A model generated the notes under the pieces. The model searched no databases. It saw nothing but the letters and a program-made list of their open reading frames with translations, and had not been told where the DNA came from. Of a stretch of DNA of 5,486 nt, positions 1-5,486 are shown piece by piece (position 1 is the stretch's first letter; each line of letters starts with the position of its first letter). The position numbers were made by a program, and so were the translations under genes. Origin of the DNA: an uncultured Actinomycetes bacterium (GTDB lineage: Bacteria > Actinomycetota > Actinomycetes > Nanopelagicales > Nanopelagicaceae); the NCBI GenBank assembly GCA_903822245.1, contig CAIJOE010000047.1:1-5486 (forward strand), read 5' to 3'.

Positions 1-3
1 ACC

Positions 4-29
4 TTATCTAATTTTTTAAAATCAGATAA
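4..29 (-). other. AT-rich 26-base palindrome downstream of tRNA-Ile
   Basis: The arms TTATCT and AGATAA continue inward, so that 11 Watson-Crick pairs and one G-U pair could form on the minus-strand RNA. On the plus-strand RNA the wobble becomes an A-C mismatch, so the structure slightly favours the minus direction, the direction of the tRNA. It begins about 17 bases after the encoded CCA end. The stem is almost all A-U and no U-tract follows it, so it is a poor intrinsic terminator. It could be a weak terminator, a processing signal between tRNA genes, or chance in AT-rich DNA. Confidence 0.3.
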
Positions 30-46
30 ATCCTCGAGATTGCGTT

Positions 47-124
47 TGGTGGGCCTAGGTGGACTCGAACCACCGACCTCTTCCTTATCAGGGAAGCGCT
101 CTAACCAGGCTGAGCTATAGGCCC
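47..124 (-). tRNA. ileT: tRNA-Ile, anticodon GAT
   Basis: This is a complete cloverleaf on the minus strand. The acceptor stem GGGCCTA (124-118) pairs perfectly with TAGGCCC (57-51), followed by discriminator A (50) and an encoded CCA (49-47). The D stem is GCTC/GAGC. The anticodon stem CTTCC/GGAAG encloses CTGATAA, with anticodon GAT at 89-87. The T arm is GGTGG-TTCGAGT-CCACC. It decodes ATC and ATT. In many Actinobacteria tRNA-Ile, often followed by tRNA-Ala, lies shortly downstream of gyrA, which matches this position. It starts 49 bases after the gyrA stop. I see no convincing promoter or terminator in that gap, so read-through from the gyr operon followed by processing is possible. The symbol follows M. 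tuberculosis usage. No duplicated tRNA 3' end, which would mark an integrated element, is visible in the 46 bases beyond it. Confidence 0.97.
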
Positions 125-173
125 ATTAACGCTGGTGAAGGCTACCCGACTTTATGCTCCAGCCCAAAATCGC

Positions 174-2672
174 TTATTTATCTGCGCTTATTTCACTCTC
201 ATCTTTGACTTGGGTGATTGAAACGACAGAAATGCCTTCATCTAGATTTACTAGGCGAACACCAAGAGTGTCTCGACTAGTTTCACGAATTTCAGAACAA
301 GCAGTTCGAATTACAACACCACCAGAAGTGATTGCCAAAATCTCATCGCTTGCTTCAACGATCATGGCGCCAACTAAAACACCACGTGAGTCTTCATCAA
401 TCTTTGCAGCCTTTACTCCAAGACCACCACGGCCTTGTGGTCGATACTCTTCAAGTGGCGTGCGCTTAGCAAAACCACCGTCTGTAGCCGTTAAAACAAA
501 TTTAGGTGAAGAGATATCGGTAATTGCAGCCATTGTTAATAGTTGATCGCTACCGCGAAATTTCATCCCAATTACACCAGATGTTGAGCGTCCCATTGAG
601 CGAATAGATTCTTCATCAGCAACAAATCGAAGTGACATACCGTTTCTAGAAACTAGTAGTAATTCATCCTTCTCACTTACCAACGCCGCAGAAACTACTT
701 CATCGCCGTCTTTAAGATTAATTGCAATTAAGCCACCTGCGCGAGGAGAGTCATATTCAACTAATGGAGACTTCTTAACGATTCCACCTCTGGTTGCAAT
801 TGCCAGATATGGGTGTGATTCATAATTCTTTACCGCAATTACTTGCGCAATGACTTCATCTGGTTTGAAAGCTAAAAGGTTTGCCACATGTTGCCCGCGG
901 GCATCGCGACCAGCATCAGGTAATTCATGAACCTTAGCCCGATAGACCCGGCCTTTGTTTGTGAAGAAGAGCAACCAGTCATGGGTTGAAGCAACAAAGA
1001 AGTGCTCCACCAAGTCATCTTGCTTAAGAGCCGCGCCTTTAACGCCTTTACCGCCGCGTCGTTGCTGGCGATATAGATCGGCCTTGGTCCGCTTGGAATA
1101 CCCAGTTTTTGTAATTGTGACAACTACATCTTGGTCTGGGATTAGATCTTCTACTGAAAGATCAGTTGTCGCGGCAATAATTTGAGTGCGGCGCTCATTT
1201 CCATATTTTGCAGTTAAATCTTGTAGTTCAACCTTAATAATCTCGCGCTGTTTTGACTCTGAAGCTAAAATCGAATTTAGCTCAACAATCTCAGCCATTA
1301 AACCTTCATACTCATCGTTAATCTTTTGGCGTTCAAGCGCTGCAATACGGCGCAATTGCATATCAAGAATCGCGTTTGCTTGAATCTCATCAACTTCAAG
1401 TAGTTTCATAAGGCCAGTGCGGGCCTCTTCTGGAGTCTTAGATGCACGGATCAGTGCGATTACCGCGTCAAGAGCGTCTAGGGCTTTTAGATAACCTTTA
1501 AGGATATGTGCGCGCTTTTCACGTTCTACTAAACGATATTTAGTGCGGCGAACAATTACTTCAATTTGGTGTTCGATGTAATAACGAATGAACTCATCAA
1601 TACGTAGGGTGCGTGGAACACCATCGACTAGTGCCAACATGTTTGCGCCAAATGAATCTTGCAATTGCGTCATCTTGTAGAGGTTGTTTAGAACTACCTT
1701 TGGCGTGGCATCATTTCGAAGGACTATTACAAGTCTTTGACCTAGGCGCTCATTTCCTTCATCTCGAACATCTGCAATGCCTTTGATGCGGCCATCTTTA
1801 ACTAGTTCGGCAATCTTTAGCGCCAAGTTATCTGGGTTTACTTGATATGGAAGCTCAGTAACAACTAGACAGGTTCGCTTATTGATCTCTTCAACTTCAA
1901 CTACCGCCCGCATGATTACTGAGCCGCGGCCGGTTCGGTAGGCATCTTCGATTCCTTGACGACCAACAATTAGAGCTTTGGTTGGGAAATCGGGGCCTTT
2001 GATTAGAGTTAGTAGTTTTTCCAATAAATCTTTTGGATCAGCGTCTGGATTTTCTAGAGACCACACAACACCATCAACAACTTCATTTAGGTTGTGTGGT
2101 GGAATGTTTGTTGCCATACCAACGGCAATACCTGCCGAACCATTAACTAAAAGGTTTGGGAAACGACTTGGAAGAACAGTTGGTTCTTGGGAACGCCCGT
2201 CATAGTTTGAAATAAAATCGACAGTGTCTTCATCGATATCTCGCATCATTTCCATTGCTAATGGGGCCAGTCTTGCTTCGGTATAACGCATTGCTGCTGC
2301 TGGATCATTTCCAGGGGAACCAAAGTTTCCGTTTCCATCAATTAATGGGTAACGAAGTGACCAAAATTGCGCAAGACGAACTACTGCATCATAAATAGCG
2401 GTGTCACCATGTGGATGGTAATTACCCATGACATCACCGACGATGCGAGATGATTTGTAATATCCCTTATCTGGTCGGTAACCAGCATCAAACATTGCAT
2501 AAAGAACTCGGCGATGAACTGGTTTTAATCCGTCACGAATATCTGGAAGGGCTCTACCGACAATAACTGACATCGCATAATCAAGATAAGAACGAGCCAT
2601 CTCAACTTGCAGATCGACAGATTCAATCCGGTCGTGTGGAAGTGTTTTATCTTCGTTCATGTTTTCAGCCAT
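174..2672 (-). CDS. gyrA: DNA gyrase subunit A
   Basis: This is the DNA-cleaving and rejoining subunit of gyrase, which with GyrB introduces negative supercoils using ATP. At 832 residues it has the usual length and is complete. The N-terminal winged-helix and tower domains span about residues 10-500. The catalytic tyrosine is Y130 in AAMRYTEARL. The quinolone-binding region includes GDVMGNYHPHGDTAIYD (79-95), with T91 and D95 at the E. coli Ser83 and Asp87 positions. The C-terminal domain (about 505-820) shows six degenerate beta-pinwheel blades, and the first holds the GyrA box QRRGGKG (537-543). This box separates gyrase from topoisomerase IV ParC. A short acidic tail follows. No intein interrupts the Y130 site, where some mycobacteria carry one. 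The ATG shares one base with the gyrB stop (TAATG), implying translational coupling. Met5 is a possible alternative start but has no better ribosome site. F103 replaces a commonly conserved Pro. Confidence 0.98.
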   Translation of the reverse strand: MAENMNEDKTLPHDRIESVDLQVEMARSYLDYAMSVIVGRALPDIRDGLKPVHRRVLYAMFDAGYRPDKGYYKSSRIVGDVMGNYHPHGDTAIYDAVVRLAQFWSLRYPLIDGNGNFGSPGNDPAAAMRYTEARLAPLAMEMMRDIDEDTVDFISNYDGRSQEPTVLPSRFPNLLVNGSAGIAVGMATNIPPHNLNEVVDGVVWSLENPDADPKDLLEKLLTLIKGPDFPTKALIVGRQGIEDAYRTGRGSVIMRAVVEVEEINKRTCLVVTELPYQVNPDNLALKIAELVKDGRIKGIADVRDEGNERLGQRLVIVLRNDATPKVVLNNLYKMTQLQDSFGANMLALVDGVPRTLRIDEFIRYYIEHQIEVIVRRTKYRLVEREKRAHILKGYLKALDALDAVIALIRASKTPEEARTGLMKLLEVDEIQANAILDMQLRRIAALERQKINDEYEGLMAEIVELNSILASESKQREIIKVELQDLTAKYGNERRTQIIAATTDLSVEDLIPDQDVVVTITKTGYSKRTKADLYRQQRRGGKGVKGAALKQDDLVEHFFVASTHDWLLFFTNKGRVYRAKVHELPDAGRDARGQHVANLLAFKPDEVIAQVIAVKNYESHPYLAIATRGGIVKKSPLVEYDSPRAGGLIAINLKDGDEVVSAALVSEKDELLLVSRNGMSLRFVADEESIRSMGRSTSGVIGMKFRGSDQLLTMAAITDISSPKFVLTATDGGFAKRTPLEEYRPQGRGGLGVKAAKIDEDSRGVLVGAMIVEASDEILAITSGGVVIRTACSEIRETSRDTLGVRLVNLDEGISVVSITQVKDESEISADK

Positions 2673-4627
2673 TAGATATCCAAGAACCTAACGTCTTTTG
2701 CATTTCGCTGAATAAAGCTACGACGTAGTTCAACATCCTCACCCATAAGAACAGAGAAGAGGTCATCGGCTGCCGCGGCGTCATCAAGAGTTACTTGAAT
2801 TAAAACTCGGTGTGCTGGGTCCATCGTGGTATCCCAAAGTTCTTTAGCGGGCATCTCGCCCAAACCTTTGAAGCGCTGGATTCCATCATCTTTTGGTAGG
2901 CGCTTTCCGGCATCTAAACCAATTTGAATAAAGCCATCGCGCTCTTTGTCAGAGAAAGCATATTGAACAGGTTCTTTGCCGCCCCATTTTAATTTATATA
3001 ATGGTGGTTGCGCTAAGTAAACATAGCCGCCTTCGATAAGTGGGCGCATGAATCTAAAGAGTAAAGTTAAAAGTAAAGTGCGAATATGTTGACCATCAAC
3101 GTCAGCATCGGCCATCAAAATAATCTTGTGGTAGCGAAGCTTGGCCACATCAAAATCATCGTGGATACCAGTACCTAGTGCTGTGATTAAAGACTGGACT
3201 TCATTGTTTTGAAGCACACGATCTATGCGGGCTTTCTCAACATTTAGGATCTTTCCGCGAATTGGAAGAACGGCTTGATAGCGAGAATCGCGACCACCCT
3301 TTGTCGATCCACCAGCTGAGTCGCCTTCAACAATGTAGAGCTCACATTTTTCCGGTTCAGTCCATTGGCAATCAGCTAATTTTCCTGGCATACCACGGCC
3401 TTCAAGTAAACCTTTTCGATTACGTGATAAGTCACGCGCTTTACGTGCCGCCACTCTTGCTGCTGCTGCATCAATGCTTTTGCGAACAATATCTTTACCT
3501 TCCCCTGGGTTCTTTTCAAACCATTGGGTTAGGTGATCGTTCATGGCTTTTTGGGTAAAAGATTTTGCTTCAGTATTACCGAGCTTGGTTTTGGTTTGTC
3601 CTTCAAATTGTGGTTCGCCGATTTTGATGGAAACAATTGCAGTTAAACCTTCACGAATATCATCACCCGTCAGGCGATCTTCCTTCTTTCGAATAAATCC
3701 CCACTCTTCACCAAACTTATTAACTACAGATGTAAGTGCAGTTCTAAAACCCTCTTCATGGGTTCCACCTTCATGGGTATGGATGGTGTTTGCAAATGTA
3801 TATACCGACTCAGCAAATCCAGTATTCCACTGCATGGCCACTTCAAGGCTCATGTGGTGTTTTTTGTCATCATTTGTAAAAGAGATGATGGATTTGTGTT
3901 GTTCACCTTTTGAAAGATTTAGGTGCTTAACGAAATCGATAATTCCACCTTCGTAGTGATAGCGAGCAAATAATTGCTCACCTTTCTCATCTACGTGCCC
4001 AGGGCGCTCATCTTTAAGGGTGAGAATCAAACCTTTATTAAGAAAGGCCATTTCGCGAAAACGTGTTGAAAGGGTTTCAAAAGAAAAATCTGTAGTTTCG
4101 AAAATATCTTTTGATGGCCAAAAGGTCACTGTCGTACCTAGATTGGAAGTTGCTTCACCCTTGCGTACAGGTTGTTGTGGGACTCCTAATTTATATTCTT
4201 GATACCAATGAAAGCCATCTCTTTGTACTTCGACTGCCAAATCCGAACTCAAAGCATTAACAACTGAAATACCAACTCCGTGTAGTCCGCCAGAAACTGA
4301 GTAACCACCATCGCCGAATTTTCCGCCAGCATGAAGTACGGTTAAAACAACTTCCAAAGCTGGTTTCTTTTCAACTGGGTGCATATCTACTGGAATTCCT
4401 CGCCCGTTATCTACACACTTAAGACCACCATTAGCTAAAAGGGTGATGTTGATTTCGGTGCAATAACCAGCAAGAGCTTCATCAACAGAGTTATCGACAA
4501 CTTCATAAACACAATGGTGTAGGCCGCGCTCTCCAGTGGAGCCGATATACATTCCAGGACGTTTTCTAACTGCGTCTAGCCCTTCAAGGACGGTGATATT
4601 GGAGGCGTCATAAGTCTTCTCAGACAT
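2672..4627 (-). CDS. gyrB: DNA gyrase subunit B
   Basis: This is the ATPase subunit of gyrase; its ATP-driven dimerisation captures the DNA segment passed through the GyrA break. With the ATG start it has 651 residues. The GHKL ATPase domain shows YEVVDNSVDEA (41-51) with catalytic E42 and N46, DNGRGIP (73-79) and GLHGVG (114-119). The transducer domain carries the QTK loop (344-346). The TOPRIM domain has EGDSAGG (434-440) with E434, and DADVDG (507-512) with the metal-binding aspartates D507, D509 and D511. QRFKGLGEM (584-592) and the tail RRSFIQRNAKDVRFLDI follow. It lacks the roughly 165-residue C-terminal insertion of E. coli GyrB, as is normal in Actinobacteria. Two TTG codons (4633-4631 and 4630-4628) sit in frame directly before the ATG. 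I chose the ATG because it is 8 bases from the AGGGGGTG ribosome site. The pairing with a GyrA-box gyrA argues against ParE. Confidence 0.98.
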   Translation of the reverse strand: MSEKTYDASNITVLEGLDAVRKRPGMYIGSTGERGLHHCVYEVVDNSVDEALAGYCTEINITLLANGGLKCVDNGRGIPVDMHPVEKKPALEVVLTVLHAGGKFGDGGYSVSGGLHGVGISVVNALSSDLAVEVQRDGFHWYQEYKLGVPQQPVRKGEATSNLGTTVTFWPSKDIFETTDFSFETLSTRFREMAFLNKGLILTLKDERPGHVDEKGEQLFARYHYEGGIIDFVKHLNLSKGEQHKSIISFTNDDKKHHMSLEVAMQWNTGFAESVYTFANTIHTHEGGTHEEGFRTALTSVVNKFGEEWGFIRKKEDRLTGDDIREGLTAIVSIKIGEPQFEGQTKTKLGNTEAKSFTQKAMNDHLTQWFEKNPGEGKDIVRKSIDAAAARVAARKARDLSRNRKGLLEGRGMPGKLADCQWTEPEKCELYIVEGDSAGGSTKGGRDSRYQAVLPIRGKILNVEKARIDRVLQNNEVQSLITALGTGIHDDFDVAKLRYHKIILMADADVDGQHIRTLLLTLLFRFMRPLIEGGYVYLAQPPLYKLKWGGKEPVQYAFSDKERDGFIQIGLDAGKRLPKDDGIQRFKGLGEMPAKELWDTTMDPAHRVLIQVTLDDAAAADDLFSVLMGEDVELRRSFIQRNAKDVRFLDI

Positions 4628-4635
4628 CAACAAAA

Positions 4636-4643
4636 CACCCCCT
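4636..4643 (-). promoter_or_regulatory. gyrB ribosome binding site
   Basis: AGGGGGTG on the minus strand differs by one base from AGGAGGTG, the complement of the 16S rRNA 3' end. It leaves 8 bases to the ATG at 4627, 5 to the TTG at 4630 and 2 to the TTG at 4633. It therefore favours the ATG as the gyrB start. It is the clearest Shine-Dalgarno sequence in the window; the coupled genes dciA and gyrA have weaker ones. Confidence 0.75.
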
Positions 4644-4662
4644 ATAAAAGTGGAAAACCCCT

Positions 4663-4678
4663 GCAGAACCGATTCTGC
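4663..4678 (-). promoter_or_regulatory. Small hairpin or dyad in the gyrB leader
   Basis: GCAGAA and TTCTGC form a perfect 6-base inverted repeat around the loop TCGG (minus-strand reading). It lies 35 bases before the gyrB ATG, just upstream of the ribosome site. It could be a leader hairpin or a protein-binding dyad. It does not match the actinobacterial LexA box (GAAC-N4-GTTC), because the inner C and G are missing. No U-tract follows, so it is not a terminator. The symmetry is seen directly; a role is inferred only. Confidence 0.35.
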
Positions 4679-4705
4679 GCCGTTTTCACGACCTGTAAGG
4701 GATTC

Positions 4706-4711
4706 ATCCTA
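4706..4711 (-). promoter_or_regulatory. Candidate -10 hexamer for gyrB
   Basis: TAGGAT on the minus strand fits the actinobacterial -10 pattern TAnnnT and would start transcription near 4699, giving a leader of about 70 bases that contains the small hairpin and the ribosome site. No good TTGACA-like -35 lies 16-18 bases upstream, where TGGCTT or GGCTTG is found, so support is weak. The 150-base gap, against one-base overlaps at the flanking gene junctions, is the main reason to expect a promoter here. Confidence 0.22.
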
Positions 4712-4733
4712 CCCACTTCTATCAGGCCAAGCC

Positions 4734-4756
4734 ACCCACAAAAGCCTTCTGTGGGT
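4734..4756 (-). terminator. Hairpin after dciA, possible U-tract-less terminator
   Basis: On the minus-strand RNA the arms ACCCACAGAA and TTTTGTGGGT form a 10-pair stem (nine Watson-Crick and one G-U) with the loop GGC. It starts 21 bases after the dciA stop. On the plus-strand RNA the wobble would be a C-A mismatch, so the structure suits the direction of the genes. No U-tract follows, so it is not a classic intrinsic terminator. Hairpins without a U-tract have been proposed as terminators in mycobacteria, although this is disputed. It may equally protect the recF-dciA mRNA 3' end or act in gyrB control. Confidence 0.4.
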
Positions 4757-4777
4757 TATCTCGGACCTTTTTTACGC

Positions 4778-5230
4778 CTAGCCGTAGGTATCTCTAGGGC
4801 CCCGGGCGTTTCGGATAGTACGCAGCCCTTTCTTCCAGGATGGAGCGTTGGGTCCGAGCAATACAAGTTCTTCAACTAAAGCACCTGGCGCAGAATTAGA
4901 AATTGTTTTTAATAAATCTTGGGAGATTAAATTTAATTGTGTGGCCCATGCTGTTGAGGATGTTTGAATAGTTAGGCGGCCATCAACTAATGAAATAGGT
5001 GTTGAGTGAGTTCCAATTTCTTCGCCAACAATTCTTACCCAATCTGTAAAAATATTTCCTTCAGCTAGTCCTTGGCGCCAATCTCGTTTTGTAATTAATT
5101 CACTTAAAACATCACCCAGTGATTGTGGGTCGCCGATTTTTTCGCGAGTCTCTTCTATATTACTAACCCGGTTTCTACGCGGCTGATTGCGAAAAGCGCG
5201 GTATAGCTCACGAGCTAAATCTTTAGCCAT
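4778..5230 (-). CDS. dciA: DciA family (DUF721) replicative helicase loader or assistant
   Basis: DciA is the ancestral bacterial partner that helps load the replicative helicase DnaB, in place of the phage-derived DnaC and DnaI loaders. This copy has 150 residues. A basic N-terminal stretch (about 9-22, rich in Arg) precedes the KH-like DUF721 domain (about 33-135). Family landmarks are DP at 34-35, W51, W64 followed by IVG (67-69), H75 and P78, DGRL (83-86), STAWATQL (92-99) and GPNAPSW (126-132). The protein ends in GPRDTYG (144-150), the typical actinobacterial tail. Its place between recF and gyrB matches Rv0004 of M. tuberculosis. The ATG shares one base with the recF stop (TAATG), so translation is probably coupled; a GGTGAG just upstream may help. 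The family is certain, and the helicase role rests on work in other bacteria. Older annotations list such genes as hypothetical or UPF0232. Confidence 0.93.
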   Translation of the reverse strand: MAKDLARELYRAFRNQPRRNRVSNIEETREKIGDPQSLGDVLSELITKRDWRQGLAEGNIFTDWVRIVGEEIGTHSTPISLVDGRLTIQTSSTAWATQLNLISQDLLKTISNSAPGALVEELVLLGPNAPSWKKGLRTIRNARGPRDTYG

Positions 5231-5486
5231 TACTCACCAGCCTTTGTAACAAAACCAGATTTAACTGTGTAGCGAACTCCAGTTAATTCCTTTGGTAAAT
5301 CATTTTCAACAGCCACGGTTATGAATGTCTGCTCAGCAGATTTGGCTAATTGAATTAAATGAATTCGGCGCTCTTCATCTAATTCTGAAAAAACATCATC
5401 CAAAATCAGAATTGGTTTAAGTCCGTCGTTTTCCAATAATTTATAAGTTGCTAATTTCAAACTTAAGGCAATTGACCAAGACTCAC
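5230..5486 (-). CDS. recF: DNA replication and repair protein RecF, C-terminal part
   Basis: Only the last 84 codons and two bases of a further codon are inside the window; the gene continues past the right edge. RecF is an SMC/ABC-type ATPase that, with RecO and RecR, helps place RecA at single-strand gaps and stalled forks. The visible part opens with ESWSIALSLKLATY, the ABC signature region (the split codon before it, nGT, is compatible with the usual Gly). Next comes Walker B ILILDD (the DD at 5400-5395) with the D-loop SELDEERR, then the QTFITVAVENDLP strand. A TTG at 5460-5458 could be mistaken for a start but is an internal Leu codon, since the frame stays open with RecF-like sequence upstream. 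The TAA overlaps the dciA ATG by one base. The recF-dciA-gyrB order supports the call. Confidence 0.93.
   Translation of the reverse strand, partial: ESWSIALSLKLATYKLLENDGLKPILILDDVFSELDEERRIHLIQLAKSAEQTFITVAVENDLPKELTGVRYTVKSGFVTKAGE

Noticed and set aside
47..124. tRNA-Ile as an attachment site for an integrated element
   Set aside because: No repeat of the tRNA 3' end and no integrase gene is visible in the window, although only 46 bases beyond the tRNA can be seen.
154..546. Plus-strand open frame of 130 codons opposite the 3' end of gyrA
   Set aside because: It lies almost wholly antisense to the conserved GyrA C-terminal domain, has a low-complexity Ser/Thr/Pro-rich product, no ribosome site and no family resemblance. 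It is a shadow of gyrA.
872..1123. Minus-strand frame of 83 codons inside gyrA, and plus-strand frames at 955-1185, 1186-1383 and 1978-2205
   Set aside because: All lie within gyrA in other frames, overlapping the GyrA box, coiled-coil and breakage-reunion regions; there is no independent evidence of coding.
2283..2285. Intein at the GyrA active-site tyrosine
   Set aside because: The sequence runs uninterrupted through AAMRYTEARL; no insertion is present.
3543..3956. Plus-strand open frame of 137 codons opposite gyrB, with similar ones at 3262-3558 and 4020-4202
   Set aside because: They are antisense to the conserved GyrB transducer, TOPRIM and ATPase regions and show no recognisable domain; the coding signal belongs to the minus strand.
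4663..4678. LexA (SOS) box in the gyrB leader
   Set aside because: The dyad GCAGAA-TCGG-TTCTGC lacks the inner GAAC/GTTC bases of the actinobacterial SOS box.
4651..4757. DnaA boxes or part of oriC in the dciA-gyrB gap
   Set aside because: The best matches (TAACCCACA and TTTTCCACT against TTRTCCACA) each have at least two mismatches and do not cluster. In this gene order the origin is normally beside dnaA, outside the window.
4734..4773. Plus-strand intrinsic terminator made of the GTGGGT hairpin and the T6 run at 4768-4773
   Set aside because: The T-run begins 11 bases after the stem, and no plus-strand gene exists to be terminated.
5458..5460. TTG as the start of a short 76-residue gene
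   Set aside because: The frame is open to the window edge and the upstream codons spell the RecF signature region, so this is an internal Leu codon of a gene cut by the window.

Overview
The window suggests an actinobacterium with a low G+C genome (roughly low to mid 40s percent by eye). All genes lie on the minus strand, in the order recF (3' end only), dciA, gyrB, gyrA, tRNA-Ile(GAT). This is the origin-proximal cluster dnaA-dnaN-recF-dciA-gyrB-gyrA seen in Mycobacterium, Streptomyces and relatives. The DciA (DUF721) tail GPRDTYG, the GyrA stretch GNFGSPGNDP and the GyrB style (no large C-terminal insertion) are typical of Actinobacteria. Actinobacterial protein signatures, low G+C and tight packing together fit streamlined freshwater lineages such as the acI group (Nanopelagicales). 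That placement is an inference; no marker here proves it.

Layout, in the direction of transcription (high to low coordinates). The window opens inside recF, at its ABC signature motif, and recF ends at 5230. dciA (5230-4778) follows, with its ATG overlapping the recF stop by one base (TAATG). A 150-base non-coding gap (4777-4628) carries a strong RNA hairpin just after dciA, a weak promoter-like hexamer, a second small hairpin and a good Shine-Dalgarno sequence. gyrB (4627-2672) is followed by gyrA (2672-174), again with a TAATG one-base overlap. After 49 non-coding bases comes tRNA-Ile(GAT) with an encoded CCA end (124-47). An AT-rich palindrome lies at the left edge (29-4).

The genes serve chromosome replication and topology. 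RecF acts at gaps and stalled forks, DciA loads or assists the replicative helicase DnaB, and GyrA2GyrB2 removes the positive supercoils that the fork creates. The overlaps suggest two coupled translation units, recF-dciA and gyrB-gyrA, separated by the one sizeable gap, where gyrase-specific control most likely resides. All key catalytic residues of gyrase are present.

I see no mobile element, CRISPR array, intein, phage gene or unknown system. The window is a conserved housekeeping locus. The points worth a second look are modest: the structure of the dciA-gyrB gap, the stacked start codons of gyrB, a Phe in the GyrA quinolone-resistance region where Pro is usual, and the missing DUF3566-type gene between gyrA and tRNA-Ile.
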